A stretch of 64,000 bases of DNA from JBFWRK01 sp050248955. GTDB lineage: Bacteria > Actinomycetota > Acidimicrobiia > Acidimicrobiales > Ilumatobacteraceae. Below the pieces are notes generated by a model. The model had not been told where the DNA came from and ran no database searches. It was given only the letters and a program-made list of their open reading frames with translations. The translations under genes were made by a program, and so were the position numbers. Where the stretch lies: NCBI GenBank assembly GCA_050248955.1, contig JBFWRK010000023.1, positions 1 to 64,000 of the forward strand, in the 5' to 3' direction. Of this stretch, positions 49,230-58,183 are shown piece after piece (the stretch's first letter is position 1; every line of letters starts with the position of its first letter).

Positions 49230-51110
49230 TCAGGAGGCGGTGATCTCGCGCAGGAAGGCCTCGGCCTCGGCGCGGTGGCGGGTGCGGCGCATCGGCGGGA
49301 GCGCGCGGACGATGTCCCATCGGTACCCGGCCTTGCCGAGCCGGGGGTCGAGCACGGCGACGACGCCGCGATCCGTCGTGGAACGGATCAGCCGCCCGGA
49401 CGCCTGTGCGAGGAGCATCGCCGCGCGCGGCAGGTCGATCAGCCGGAAGGCGTCAGCGCCGAGCTGCTCGCGGCGCGCGGACAGGAGCGGGTCGTCCGGC
49501 CTCGGGAACGGGATGCGGTCGATCGTCACGAGCGAGAGCGTCCGCCCCGGGATGTCGACGCCCTGGAAGAAGCCCGCGGTGGCGAACAGGCACGCCGACT
49601 CGTCCGCCATGAACGCCTTGATCAACGCCTGCTTCGGGAGATCACGCTGGGTGAGGAGGGTGAACGGCAGCTTCGGCCGGAGTGCATCCGCTGCGGCCTC
49701 CATCGCCCGCCAGCTCGTGAACAAGGCGAGCGTGCGCCCGCCGGCGGCACCGATCAGGCCCTCGAGCTCGTCGTGCGTCGCCGGCCCGAACGCGGGGGAG
49801 CGCGGATCGGGCAGGTGCATCGCGCAGTAGATGAGGCCGTGGTGCTCGTAGTCGAACGGGCTCTCGACGGCCAGCGTGTCCACGGACCCGGCGGGGAGCC
49901 CGACTCGCTCGGCCAGGGACAGCGGGATCGTCGCGCTGGTGAGGATCGCCGTGCGCTGCGTCCAGACGCCGGCGTTGAGGACCGGGCCGACGTCGAGCGG
50001 TGCGATCTCCAGCCGCGGCGCGTCGGGCGTGCCGGCGACGAAGGCGACGTAGCGCTCGCCGTACGCGAGCGCCGCGTCGATGTGCTCCACGAGCCGCCCG
50101 GCCAGCGTCGCCGCGCGGAGGACGCGCTGCTTCGCGTCTTCGGCGTTCGTGTCGATGCGACGGAGTGCGCCGAGCGCCTCGTCGAGCCGGCGACGTCCGT
50201 CGGTCAGTGCTTCGAACACCACGGGAGGCAACGGTCGCGCCAGCCGTTCGCCGAGGAGCGGCGAGAGGGCGTCGCGCACGAGGATGCCGGCGTCGGCGAT
50301 CGCTCCGACGAGCGCGGGGTCCTCGACGATCCGCCGCACGGCCGCCGCCGCCCGGGAGAAGCGGCCACCACCGATCGAGACGCCGACGGTGTCGGACATG
50401 ACGTCCTCGAGCTGGTGGGCCTCGTCGATGATCACGACGTCGTGGTCCGGCAGCAGGACGCCACCGGCAGCGACGTTCAACCCGTACAGGTGGGTGTTGA
50501 CGACGATCACGTCGGCCGCCGCCGCTCGGTTGCGAGCCGCCTCGGCGAAGCACGAGCCGCCCATCGGGCAGCGCTGCGCACCGGGACACTCCTCGGAGCC
50601 GACGCTCACGGACTGCCACGCCCGGTCGGTCGGCGCCCAGTCGAGCTCGCCCATGTCGCCGGTCTTGGTCGTCCCTGCCCATGTCGCGAGCCGCTTGATC
50701 TCGAGTTTCGTGGTGGGCGCGAGGTCCTCGAGCTCGAGCTGGCCGCTGTCGGTCGACTGCACCTCGCGCAGGCGTTGGAGGCAGAGGTAGTTCGACCGCC
50801 CCTTCAGCACGGCGAACTCCATCTCCCGCCCGATGTGCTCGGCGAGGAACGGCAGGTCCTTCTGGGCGAGCTGGTCCTGGAGCGCCTTCGTCGCCGTCGT
50901 GACGACCACCTTCGCGCCTGACAGGACCGCTGGGACGAGGTAGCCGAGCGACTTGCCGACACCGGTCGGCGCCTCGACCACGAGATGCCGGCGGGCCGCG
51001 ATCGCCTCGGCGACGGCGGTGACCATCGCCCGCTGTCCTGGACGGTCCTCTGCATTCGGGAGCGCGGCGGTGACGCGCTCGATGACCCGCGCAGCCTCGT
51101 CGGGAGCCAT
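49230..51110 (-). CDS. DinG-type ATP-dependent helicase (XPD-like, FeS)
   Basis: The 626-residue superfamily 2 helicase has Walker A APTGVGKS (residues 47-54), DEAH at 229-232, and four cysteines (Cys110, 175, 181, 187) in the spacing of the XPD/DinG iron-sulfur domain. C-terminal motifs include LFTSWRAME, ATAGFFQGVDIPGRTLSLV and QASGRLIRSTTDRGVV (motif VI). DinG-type enzymes unwind DNA forks, R-loops and G-quadruplexes. There is no N-terminal exonuclease. TAGCGT is 9 nt upstream of the ATG, so the transcript is probably leaderless. It is divergent from uppS. Confidence 0.93.
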   Translation of the reverse strand: MAPDEAARVIERVTAALPNAEDRPGQRAMVTAVAEAIAARRHLVVEAPTGVGKSLGYLVPAVLSGAKVVVTTATKALQDQLAQKDLPFLAEHIGREMEFAVLKGRSNYLCLQRLREVQSTDSGQLELEDLAPTTKLEIKRLATWAGTTKTGDMGELDWAPTDRAWQSVSVGSEECPGAQRCPMGGSCFAEAARNRAAAADVIVVNTHLYGLNVAAGGVLLPDHDVVIIDEAHQLEDVMSDTVGVSIGGGRFSRAAAAVRRIVEDPALVGAIADAGILVRDALSPLLGERLARPLPPVVFEALTDGRRRLDEALGALRRIDTNAEDAKQRVLRAATLAGRLVEHIDAALAYGERYVAFVAGTPDAPRLEIAPLDVGPVLNAGVWTQRTAILTSATIPLSLAERVGLPAGSVDTLAVESPFDYEHHGLIYCAMHLPDPRSPAFGPATHDELEGLIGAAGGRTLALFTSWRAMEAAADALRPKLPFTLLTQRDLPKQALIKAFMADESACLFATAGFFQGVDIPGRTLSLVTIDRIPFPRPDDPLLSARREQLGADAFRLIDLPRAAMLLAQASGRLIRSTTDRGVVAVLDPRLGKAGYRWDIVRALPPMRRTRHRAEAEAFLREITAS

Positions 51111-51119
51111 GGGGATGCG

Positions 51120-51125
51120 ACGCTA
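51120..51125 (-). promoter_or_regulatory. -10 box of the leaderless helicase transcript
   Basis: On the minus strand TAGCGT lies 9 nt from the ATG at 51110. Confidence 0.45.
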
Positions 51126-51214
51126 CCGGCGCGGGTCACGAGCGGCGCGGACCTCGTTCGCACGCTGGCGTTCCGGCCCGCCGAGCACTCCACGTCTAGC
51201 GGCACCGGTAGCGG

Positions 51215-51220
51215 TACTGT
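51215..51220 (+). promoter_or_regulatory. -10 box of the leaderless uppS transcript
   Basis: TACTGT is followed after 9 nt by the GTG start of uppS; no ribosome binding site intervenes. Confidence 0.45.
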
Positions 51221-51229
51221 CGATCCTCT

Positions 51230-51970
51230 GTGAGCGCCACCCCTCCTTCCGCCTGGCGTGCCGGCGTCGATCCGTCCCGAATCCCTGCGCACGTCGGCTG
51301 CGTGATGGACGGGAACGGGCGGTGGGCGCAGCGTCGCGGGCTGCGCCGGACCCAGGGTCACGCTGCCGGCGAGGAGGCGCTGTGGGACGTCGTCGACGGC
51401 GCGCTCGAGCTCGGCGTGCGCTGGCTGACGGTGTACGCGTTCTCCACCGAGAACTGGAAGCGTCCGGTCGACGAGGTGCGCTTCCTCATGAACTTCAACC
51501 GCGACATCCTCACCCGCCGCCGGGACGGGCTGAACGAGCAGGGCGTGCGGATCAGGTTCGCCGGGCGGCGCGACTGGCGGGTGCCGCGCAAGCTCATCCG
51601 CGAGCAGGACGAGTCGATGGCGCTCACCGTCGGCAACCGCCGGCTCACGCTGACGTTCGCCTTCAACTACGGCGGGCGGGCCGAGATCATCGATGCCGTC
51701 AAGGCGATGATGGACGACGGGGTGAAGTCCGGCGACGTCTCCGAGAAGGTCCTGCGCCGCTACCTCTACGAACCCGACATGCCCGATCCCGACCTCGTGA
51801 TCCGCACGAGCGGCGAGTTCCGGATCTCGAACTTCCTCCTCTGGGAGCTGGCCTACAGCGAGCTCGTCTTCACGCCGGTTCTGTGGCCGGACTTCCGCAA
51901 GGAGCACCTCGCCGACGCGATCCGTGAGTACCAGGAGCGCGACCGCCGCTTCGGTGGCGTCGAAGCATGA
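51230..51970 (+). CDS. uppS: Isoprenyl transferase (undecaprenyl/decaprenyl diphosphate synthase)
   Basis: This 246-residue cis-prenyltransferase has the pyrophosphate-binding HVGCVMDGNGRWA with Asp27, QGHAAGEEALWDV, YAFSTENWKRP, LTFAFNYGGRAEIIDAV and the C-terminal DLVIRTSGEFRISNFLLWE and WPDF. It elongates a short allylic diphosphate with isopentenyl diphosphate to give the lipid carrier for cell-wall synthesis. The start is a GTG after a TACTGT box. The gene is followed closely by recO and glyS, a common actinobacterial order. Confidence 0.95.
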   Translation: MSATPPSAWRAGVDPSRIPAHVGCVMDGNGRWAQRRGLRRTQGHAAGEEALWDVVDGALELGVRWLTVYAFSTENWKRPVDEVRFLMNFNRDILTRRRDGLNEQGVRIRFAGRRDWRVPRKLIREQDESMALTVGNRRLTLTFAFNYGGRAEIIDAVKAMMDDGVKSGDVSEKVLRRYLYEPDMPDPDLVIRTSGEFRISNFLLWELAYSELVFTPVLWPDFRKEHLADAIREYQERDRRFGGVEA

Positions 51971-51989
51971 GCGCGCGTCGGCGACCACG

Positions 51990-52706
51990 ATGAGCCTCTA
52001 CCGCGACACCGGCGTCATCCTGCGCACCTACAAGCTGGGCGAGGCGGATCGGATCGTCGTGGTGATGACCGCGGGGCACGGCAAGGTGCGCGCCGTCGCG
52101 AAGGGCGTGCGAAAGACGAAGAGCAAGTTCGGCGGCCGCCTCGAACCGCTGAACCACGTGAGCCTGCTGCTGTACGAAGGTCGTGAGCTCGACATCGTCA
52201 GCCAGGTGGAGACGATCGACTCGCTCGGCCCGTTGCTCGACGACCTCGACCGGCTCACGCAGGGCCTGGCGCTCGTCGAGGCGATCGACCAACTGGCACA
52301 GGAGCGCGACCCGGCACCGCACCTGTACCGGATGCTCGTGGGCGCGCTGCGGACGCTCGAGGGTCGGCCGTCGCCGCTCGTCGTGCCGGCGTTCTACTGG
52401 AAGTTGCTCGCGGTCGAGGGTCTGCGACCGGAGCTGGACGTCTGCGCCCGGTGTGGCGAGGCGGAGGGGATCGTCGCGTTCGACATGCACGAGGGCGGCG
52501 TCCTGTGCCGTGCCTGCCGACGGGGGACCGCGATCTCGCCAGAGGCATTGCGACTCACCCGCATGATCCTGGGCGGAGAGATGAACGAGGCGCTGACCGA
52601 GGTGCCCTCCGGCGCGACCTCCGAGGTGGCACACCTGGCGACTGCCGCCCTTGAGAGCCTGTTGGAACGTCGCCTCCGCTCGGTGGCGATGTTCGAGCAC
52701 CACTGA
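51990..52706 (+). CDS. recO: DNA repair protein RecO
   Basis: The 238-residue protein has an N-terminal OB fold (YRDTGVILRTYKLGEADRIV, TAGHGKVRAVAKGVRK) and a C-terminal helical domain with a four-cysteine zinc site (Cys152, 155, 173, 176; CARCG, CRAC). RecO loads RecA with RecR in recombinational repair. The ATG at 51990 begins the canonical N-terminus 19 nt after the uppS stop. The zinc site is present here as in Deinococcus and actinobacterial RecO and absent in E. coli. Confidence 0.93.
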   Translation: MSLYRDTGVILRTYKLGEADRIVVVMTAGHGKVRAVAKGVRKTKSKFGGRLEPLNHVSLLLYEGRELDIVSQVETIDSLGPLLDDLDRLTQGLALVEAIDQLAQERDPAPHLYRMLVGALRTLEGRPSPLVVPAFYWKLLAVEGLRPELDVCARCGEAEGIVAFDMHEGGVLCRACRRGTAISPEALRLTRMILGGEMNEALTEVPSGATSEVAHLATAALESLLERRLRSVAMFEHH

Positions 52707-52784
52707 CCCGCCTTGGTGGCATCCGGGGAGCCGCCGGGGGTGGATGTGGGGGCAATGGAGGGTGGCTCGGCTCGACGGCATGCG

Positions 52785-52790
52785 TACCCT
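52785..52790 (+). promoter_or_regulatory. -10 box of the leaderless glyS transcript
   Basis: TACCCT is 9 nt from the ATG at 52800; the intervening GTGCGGACT has no ribosome binding site. Confidence 0.5.
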
Positions 52791-52799
52791 GTGCGGACT

Positions 52800-54110
52800 A
52801 TGCCGGCGACCGACCTCGACCAGATCGTCAACCTCAGCAAGCGTCGCGGGTTCGTCTACCCGTCCGCCGAGATCTACGGCGGGTTCCGGTCGAGCTACGA
52901 CTACGGCCCGCTCGGCGCACTGATGCTGCGCAACGTGAAGGACGCCTGGATCAGGACGAACGTGCAGCAGCGGGATGACGTGGTGCTGATCGACGCGTCG
53001 ATCCTCGCCCCGCCGGCGGTGTGGGAGGCGAGCGGCCACCTCGAGAACTTCACCGACCCACTCGTCGACTGCACGAGCTGCAAGCAGCGCTTCCGTGAGG
53101 ACCACATCGAGGATCCTGACGTCTGCCCGAGCTGCGGCGCGAAGAACAGCTTCACCGCCGCGAGGGCGTTCAACCTGATGTTCAAGACCCAGGCCGGCCC
53201 GGTCGAGGCCTCTGGCGCCGACGTCTACCTCCGCCCCGAGACCGCGCAGGGCATGTTCGTCAACTTCGCGAACGTGTTGCAGACGAGCCGGAAGAAGCCG
53301 CCGTTCGGCATCGCCCAGGTCGGCAAGAGCTTCCGCAACGAGATCACGCCCGGCAACTTCATCTTCCGCACTCGTGAGTTCGAGCAGATGGAGCTCGAGT
53401 TCTTCGTCCCGCCTGCTGACGGCCCGAGTTGGTACGAGTACTGGTGCAACGCCCGCCTCGAGTGGTACGTGGACCTCGGGATCCCGCGCGACGTGCTCCG
53501 GCTCCGGGCGCACGCAGCCGACGAGCTCTCGCACTACTCCACCGGCACGTCCGACATCGAGTTCCTCTTCCCGTGGGGCTGGGGTGAGCTCGAGGGCGTC
53601 GCCCAACGCACCGACTACGACCTCAAGCAGCACTCGGAGCACTCCGGCGAGAAGCTCGACTACTTCGACCAGGCGAAGAACGAGCGCTACGTCCCGTACG
53701 TCATCGAGCCTGCGGCCGGCGCCACCCGCGCGATGGCGGCGTTCATGCTCGCCGCGTACGACGAGGACGAGGTCGGCGGCGAGGCCCGCACGATCCTCCG
53801 GTTGCATCCCCGCCTCGCCCCGTACAAGGTCGCCGTGCTCCCGCTGTCGAAGAAGGACACGCTCATACCGTTGTCCCGCCAGCTCTTCCGCACGCTCGCC
53901 GAGCGCTACATGTGCGACTACGACGACACGCAGTCGATCGGGCGCCGCTACCGGCGGCAGGACGAGATCGGCACGCCGTTGTGCGTCACGGTCGACTTCG
54001 ACTCGCTCGAGGACGACGCCGTCACGATCCGCGAGCGCGACTCGACCCAGCAGGTGCGAGTGCCGATCAAGGACCTCGTCGCCGAGGTGTCCGCCCGACT
54101 CGGTTGCTAG
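52800..54110 (+). CDS. glyS: Glycyl-tRNA synthetase (eukaryote-type dimeric)
   Basis: The 436-residue class II synthetase has NLSKRRGFVYPSAEIYGG and SYDYGPLG near the start, zinc-ribbon-like cysteines (CTSCKQRF, CPSCGAK), motif 2 VGKSFRNEITPGNFIFR, motif 3 and a C-terminal anticodon-binding domain (KVAVLPLSKKDTLIPLS). It charges tRNA-Gly. The ATG at 52800 is chosen because the family N-terminus begins there and a TACCCT box lies just upstream; in-frame ATGs at 52755 and earlier lie within the presumed promoter. A large hairpin and a minisatellite follow its stop. Confidence 0.95.
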   Translation: MPATDLDQIVNLSKRRGFVYPSAEIYGGFRSSYDYGPLGALMLRNVKDAWIRTNVQQRDDVVLIDASILAPPAVWEASGHLENFTDPLVDCTSCKQRFREDHIEDPDVCPSCGAKNSFTAARAFNLMFKTQAGPVEASGADVYLRPETAQGMFVNFANVLQTSRKKPPFGIAQVGKSFRNEITPGNFIFRTREFEQMELEFFVPPADGPSWYEYWCNARLEWYVDLGIPRDVLRLRAHAADELSHYSTGTSDIEFLFPWGWGELEGVAQRTDYDLKQHSEHSGEKLDYFDQAKNERYVPYVIEPAAGATRAMAAFMLAAYDEDEVGGEARTILRLHPRLAPYKVAVLPLSKKDTLIPLSRQLFRTLAERYMCDYDDTQSIGRRYRRQDEIGTPLCVTVDFDSLEDDAVTIRERDSTQQVRVPIKDLVAEVSARLGC

Positions 54111-54123
54111 TCAGCGTCGCCCA

Positions 54124-54188
54124 TTCGTGTCAGCGATTCGGCGATCCAGCCGGCTTGTCCTGACAAGGATCAGAAACGCTGACACGAA
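54124..54188. repeat. Large compound hairpin after glyS
   Basis: TTCGTGTCAGCG (54124-54135) and CGCTGACACGAA (54177-54188) form a perfect 12-bp outer stem. Inside it GATCC (54143-54147) pairs with GGATC (54167-54171), and TTGTC-CT-GACAA (54155-54166) forms an inner hairpin. It could terminate glyS transcription, but the nested palindromes resemble a REP/BIME-like mobile element, and related words occur near 46541-46645. Confidence 0.6.
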
Positions 54189-54200
54189 CACTCCGGGCTG

Positions 54201-54370
54201 CTGCCTGCCGCCGTCGCTGCCCGCCGCCGTCGCTGCCCGCCGCGTCGCTGCCCGCCGCCGTCGCTGCCCGCCGCGTCGCTGCCCGCCGCCGTCGCTGCCC
54301 GCCGCCGTCGCTGCCCGCCGCGTCGCTGCCCGCCGCCGTCGCTGCCCGCCGCCGTCGCTGCCCGCCGCGT
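54201..54370. repeat. GC-rich minisatellite with a higher-order A-A-B pattern
   Basis: Units A (CGCTGCCCGCCGCCGT, 16 bp) and B (CGCTGCCCGCCGCGT, 15 bp, one C shorter) follow without gaps as partial-A, A, B, A, B, A, A, B, A, A, B. The higher-order period of 47 bp (A-A-B) with one A missing in the second block indicates duplication of a 47-bp segment. No translation product is plausible. Confidence 0.92.
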
Positions 54371-54404
54371 CGCTGCCCCCATCTGTCTCACCCTGCTACC
54401 GAGC

Positions 54405-55391
54405 TCAGCCGCCGGTGAGCGTCCGGCGCAGCGTCGCTGCCGCCGGCGCACTGCGCACCGCCGCGAAGTCCTCGTGGTACTCGAGCTCCTCGACGACGAG
54501 GAACGGGTCGTCGGTCGCGTAGCCGGCGGCCTGCAACCACGCCATCGCGGTCGGGATCTCGCCGGCGCGTGCCGCGCACCGTGCGACGAGCAGCGCCACC
54601 TCGGCCGTGCGTTCCTGCTCGAACAGCTGGGCGCCGAACTCGGCGGCGCGCTGGGTGTCGCCTGACTCCAGCAGCTGCTCGACGATCGCGTGGCCCGGGC
54701 TGCGCATGATGGACGGCCTCGGCGGGCGCAGCTCGGAACGCAGTTGCATGACCTGCGCGACGAGCAGCGCGCCGGCGAACAGGGCGAGCAGGCGGTACCG
54801 CGGTGAGAACAGGACGGCGACGATGATCGCGATCGTCACGACGATGCTGGTGACGAGCATGATCCGTCGCCCTCGCCCCGGCGCGACGCGGTCGAGCGCG
54901 GTGGCGACGATCATCCCGCCGTCGAGTGGCAGCAGCGGCACGAGGTTGAACAGTCCGAGCACCGGACCCGCCCACCAGATCGCCCACCGTGCATCCGTGG
55001 CCGTGACGCTGTCGTACGACAGTGGATTCGCACCGAGCACGGCGAGCGCGACGAGCCCTGGCACGATCTCGGCCATCGGGCCGGCGAGGACGATCGCCGC
55101 CCGCTCTCGGGTGCGCATCGGTCGCGTCGGGATGAACGACGTGTAGCCGGCCATGAGGTCGAGCGAGATCTCGGCGTCAGCGCCGAACGCCCTCGCAGCG
55201 GCCGCGTGACCGAGCTCGTGGGTGAGCGTCAACACCGCCAGTGCGCCCGCCAGCCAGAACCCCAGCGCGCCGGGACTGGTCACGATGGCGAGGAGGAGCA
55301 GACCGAGGAAGCCCGGGCGGATCGAGACCGGGAAGCCCCAGATCATCCACGCGCCGCGTGCGCTCCGGCGGTGGTGCAGGATCGGGCGCAT
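54405..55391 (-). CDS. Site-2 protease-type M50 metallopeptidase
   Basis: The 328-residue membrane protein has the zinc motif HELGH (His58, Glu59, His62) in a membrane segment, and a second signature LVPLLPLDGGM (Asp157) that supplies the third ligand. About six hydrophobic segments cover residues ~22-220. The last ~100 residues are soluble and helical (AEFGAQLFEQERTAEVALLV), reminiscent of TPR repeats. It should cleave transmembrane substrates; none is identified. The TACGAT box 8 nt upstream of the ATG implies a leaderless transcript. It is divergent from ppdK with only 40 bp between the starts. Confidence 0.92.
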   Translation of the reverse strand: MRPILHHRRSARGAWMIWGFPVSIRPGFLGLLLLAIVTSPGALGFWLAGALAVLTLTHELGHAAAARAFGADAEISLDLMAGYTSFIPTRPMRTRERAAIVLAGPMAEIVPGLVALAVLGANPLSYDSVTATDARWAIWWAGPVLGLFNLVPLLPLDGGMIVATALDRVAPGRGRRIMLVTSIVVTIAIIVAVLFSPRYRLLALFAGALLVAQVMQLRSELRPPRPSIMRSPGHAIVEQLLESGDTQRAAEFGAQLFEQERTAEVALLVARCAARAGEIPTAMAWLQAAGYATDDPFLVVEELEYHEDFAAVRSAPAAATLRRTLTGG

Positions 55392-55399
55392 CCTGGGGA

Positions 55400-55405
55400 A
55401 TCGTA
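55400..55405 (-). promoter_or_regulatory. -10 box of the leaderless M50 protease transcript
   Basis: On the minus strand TACGAT lies 8 nt before the ATG at 55391. With the opposite box at 55418 it forms a back-to-back promoter pair in a 40-bp spacer. Confidence 0.45.
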
Positions 55406-55417
55406 CGCCGGGCGCAC

Positions 55418-55423
55418 TAGCAT
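55418..55423 (+). promoter_or_regulatory. -10 box of the leaderless ppdK transcript
   Basis: TAGCAT is 8 nt from the GTG at 55432. Confidence 0.5.
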
Positions 55424-55431
55424 CGCAGGCC

Positions 55432-58098
55432 GTGCCGTACGTCTACAGCTTCGATCACAAGCATCGCCGCCCGCCCATGGAGATGAAGGATCTCCTCGGT
55501 GGAAAGGGTGCGAACCTCGCAGAGATGACGAGTGTGCTGGGGCTTCCCGTGCCGCCCGGGTTCACCATCTCCTCCGATGCCTGCCGGGCGTACATGGAGG
55601 GCGGCTGGCCGGCAGGGCTCAGCGAGGAGATCGACAAGCAGATCGTCGGCCTCGAGAAGAAGATGAAGCGCTCCCTCGGCGACCCGACGGACCCGCTGCT
55701 CGTCAGTGTCCGGTCCGGCGCCAAGTTCTCGATGCCGGGCATGATGGACACGGTCCTCAACCTCGGCCTGAACGACAAGAGCGTGAAGGGCCTGGCGAGG
55801 GCCACGAAGGACGAGCGCTTCGCGTACGACAGCTACCGCCGCTTCATCTCGATGTACGGCCGGATCGTGCTCGGCGTCGAGGCCGCGCTCTTCGACGACC
55901 CGCTCGACGCCGCGAAGGAGCGAATCGGGGCGAAGTCCGACGCCGACCTCCCCCCGCAGGCGCTGAAGGACCTGTGCGCCCAGTACAAGGCGATCGTCAA
56001 GTCGGAGACCGGCAGGCCGTTCCCGCAGGATCCATCCAGGCAGCTCCGTGGCGCGGTCGAGGCCGTGTTCAAGAGCTGGAACGGCGCTCGGGCGATCGCC
56101 TACCGGGTCCGTGAGCGCATCGGCCACGACCTCGGCACCGCGGTGAACGTCCAGGCCATGGTGTTCGGCAACAGGGACGAGGACTCCGGCACGGGCGTCG
56201 GGTTCACCCGCAACGCGGCGACCGGCGAGAACAAACCCTACGGCGACTACTTGATCAACGCCCAGGGCGAAGATGTCGTCGCCGGCATCCGCAACACCGA
56301 AGACCTCGACGGGCTGAAGGCCCACTTCCCGGCCATCCACGCCGAGCTGCTCGCCATCTTCGACCGGCTCGAGCGCCACTACCAGGACATGTGCGACACG
56401 GAGTTCACCATCGAGCAGGGCAAGCTGTGGATGCTCCAGACGCGCGTCGGCAAGCGCACGGGCGCGGCTGCCCTGCGCATGGCCGTGGACATGGCCGCAG
56501 GGTCCGGCAAGGGCGCCGCGAAGTGGAAGATCTCCCGCGAGGAGGCGCTCATGCGCCTCGGCGCCGAGCACCTCGACCAGGTGCTGCACCCGCAGTTCGC
56601 CGGTAAGGGCAAGGTGATCGCCAAGGGCCTCGCGGCATCGCCGGGCGCCGCTGTCGGCAAGGTCTACTTCACCGCCGACGACGCGGCCGACGCGGCCGAG
56701 CGCGGCGAGAAGGTCATCCTCGTCCGCAGCGAGACGAGCCCGGAAGACGTCCACGGCATGATGGTCTCCGAGGGCATCCTGACCGCCCGCGGCGGGCTGG
56801 TCAGCCACGCAGCCGTCGTCGCTCGCGGCTGGGGCACGCCGGCAGTCGTCGGCGCCGAGTCCGTGAAGATCTCGGGCAAGCAGTTCGTGGTCGGAGCCGT
56901 CACGGTCAACGAGGGCGACGTGATCTCGCTCGACGGCACGAGCGGTGAGATCGTGCTCGGCGAGTTGAAGCTCGCTGCAGCAGAGCCGCCGCCGGAGTTC
57001 AACATCGTCCTCGACTGGGCCGATCAGATCCGGAAGGGCAAGCTCGCCGTCCGGGCCAACGCCGACACCGGCGCGGATGCGAAGAACGCCCGCCAGTTCG
57101 GGGCGGAAGGCATCGGCCTGTGCCGCACGGAGCACATGTTCCTCGGCGAGGACCGCCTCCCGGTCGTGCGACGGATGATCCTCGCGTCGAGCAAGGAGGA
57201 CGAGGCGGCGGCGCTCGAAGAGCTGCGCAAGGTCCAGAAGGCCGACTTCATCGAGATCCTCGATGCGATGGACGGCCTGCCCGTCACGGTCCGCCTGCTC
57301 GACCCGCCGCTGCACGAGTTCCTGCCACGCATCGACGAGCTCGAGGTCAAGGCGGCCACGGTCGGCCTGTCGGGCGAGGAGCAGGAGATGCTCAAAGCCG
57401 CCCGCACGTGGGCCGAGGCCAACCCGATGCTCGGCACCCGCGGTGTCCGCCTCGGCGTCGTCAAGCCCGGCCTCTATGCGATGCAGGTGCGCGCCCTCGT
57501 CGAAGCGGCAGCGGTCCTGCGCGAAAAGGGGCGCAACCCGATCGTCGAGGTGATGATCCCACTGACGGTCACACGTGAGGAGCTGGCGCTCGCCCGGTCG
57601 TGGGTGGTCGATGCGATCACCGAGGCGACGAAGGGCATGCGGAAGAAGCCCGACATCACGATCGGCACGATGATCGAGACGCCTCGCGCCGCGATCCGAG
57701 CCGACGAGCTCGCCGAGGAGTCCGACTTCTTCAGCTTCGGCACCAACGACCTGACGCAGATGGTGTTCGGGTTCAGCCGGGACGACGTCGAGAGCCGGAT
57801 GATGCCCGCCTACCTGGAAGCCGGTCTGCTCAAGCGCAACCCGTTCGAGACGATCGACGTGTCCGGTGTGGGCGAGCTCGTCCGCATGGGCGCGCAGCGC
57901 GGCCGAGCCACCCGCAAGAACCTGAAGCTCGGGGTGTGCGGTGAGCACGGTGGCGATCCCGAGTCGATCGCGCTGTTCTACGACGCCGGGCTCGACTACG
58001 TCAGCTGCTCGCCGTTCCGTGTCCCGATCGCCCGCCTCGCGGCGGCCCAGGCGGTCATCGCGGCGAAGAGCGGCAAGAAGACCAGTTCCACGAAGTGA
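55432..58098 (+). CDS. ppdK: Pyruvate, phosphate dikinase
   Basis: The 888-residue enzyme interconverts pyruvate + ATP + Pi and PEP + AMP + PPi. It has an N-terminal ATP-grasp domain (LLGGKGANLAEMTSVLGLPV, GARAIAYRVRERIG), a swivelling His domain with catalytic His459 (GGLVSHAAVVARGWG) and a C-terminal TIM barrel with GIGLCRTEHMF, FGTNDLTQM and CGEHGGDP. In most PPDKs the residue two before the histidine is a Thr (GGMTSH); here it is Val, so Thr phosphorylation of the plant type cannot occur. The GTG at 55432 is chosen because VYSFDHKHRRPPM is the family start and a TAGCAT box precedes it. Confidence 0.95.
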   Translation: MPYVYSFDHKHRRPPMEMKDLLGGKGANLAEMTSVLGLPVPPGFTISSDACRAYMEGGWPAGLSEEIDKQIVGLEKKMKRSLGDPTDPLLVSVRSGAKFSMPGMMDTVLNLGLNDKSVKGLARATKDERFAYDSYRRFISMYGRIVLGVEAALFDDPLDAAKERIGAKSDADLPPQALKDLCAQYKAIVKSETGRPFPQDPSRQLRGAVEAVFKSWNGARAIAYRVRERIGHDLGTAVNVQAMVFGNRDEDSGTGVGFTRNAATGENKPYGDYLINAQGEDVVAGIRNTEDLDGLKAHFPAIHAELLAIFDRLERHYQDMCDTEFTIEQGKLWMLQTRVGKRTGAAALRMAVDMAAGSGKGAAKWKISREEALMRLGAEHLDQVLHPQFAGKGKVIAKGLAASPGAAVGKVYFTADDAADAAERGEKVILVRSETSPEDVHGMMVSEGILTARGGLVSHAAVVARGWGTPAVVGAESVKISGKQFVVGAVTVNEGDVISLDGTSGEIVLGELKLAAAEPPPEFNIVLDWADQIRKGKLAVRANADTGADAKNARQFGAEGIGLCRTEHMFLGEDRLPVVRRMILASSKEDEAAALEELRKVQKADFIEILDAMDGLPVTVRLLDPPLHEFLPRIDELEVKAATVGLSGEEQEMLKAARTWAEANPMLGTRGVRLGVVKPGLYAMQVRALVEAAAVLREKGRNPIVEVMIPLTVTREELALARSWVVDAITEATKGMRKKPDITIGTMIETPRAAIRADELAEESDFFSFGTNDLTQMVFGFSRDDVESRMMPAYLEAGLLKRNPFETIDVSGVGELVRMGAQRGRATRKNLKLGVCGEHGGDPESIALFYDAGLDYVSCSPFRVPIARLAAAQAVIAAKSGKKTSSTK

Positions 58099-58183
58099 CG
58101 ACCTGACCGGGCCGCCGCCTGCCACGCTGCTGGCAGACGGCGGCCCGTCGTCGTCATCGGGCACACCAACGGAGGTACGTGAG

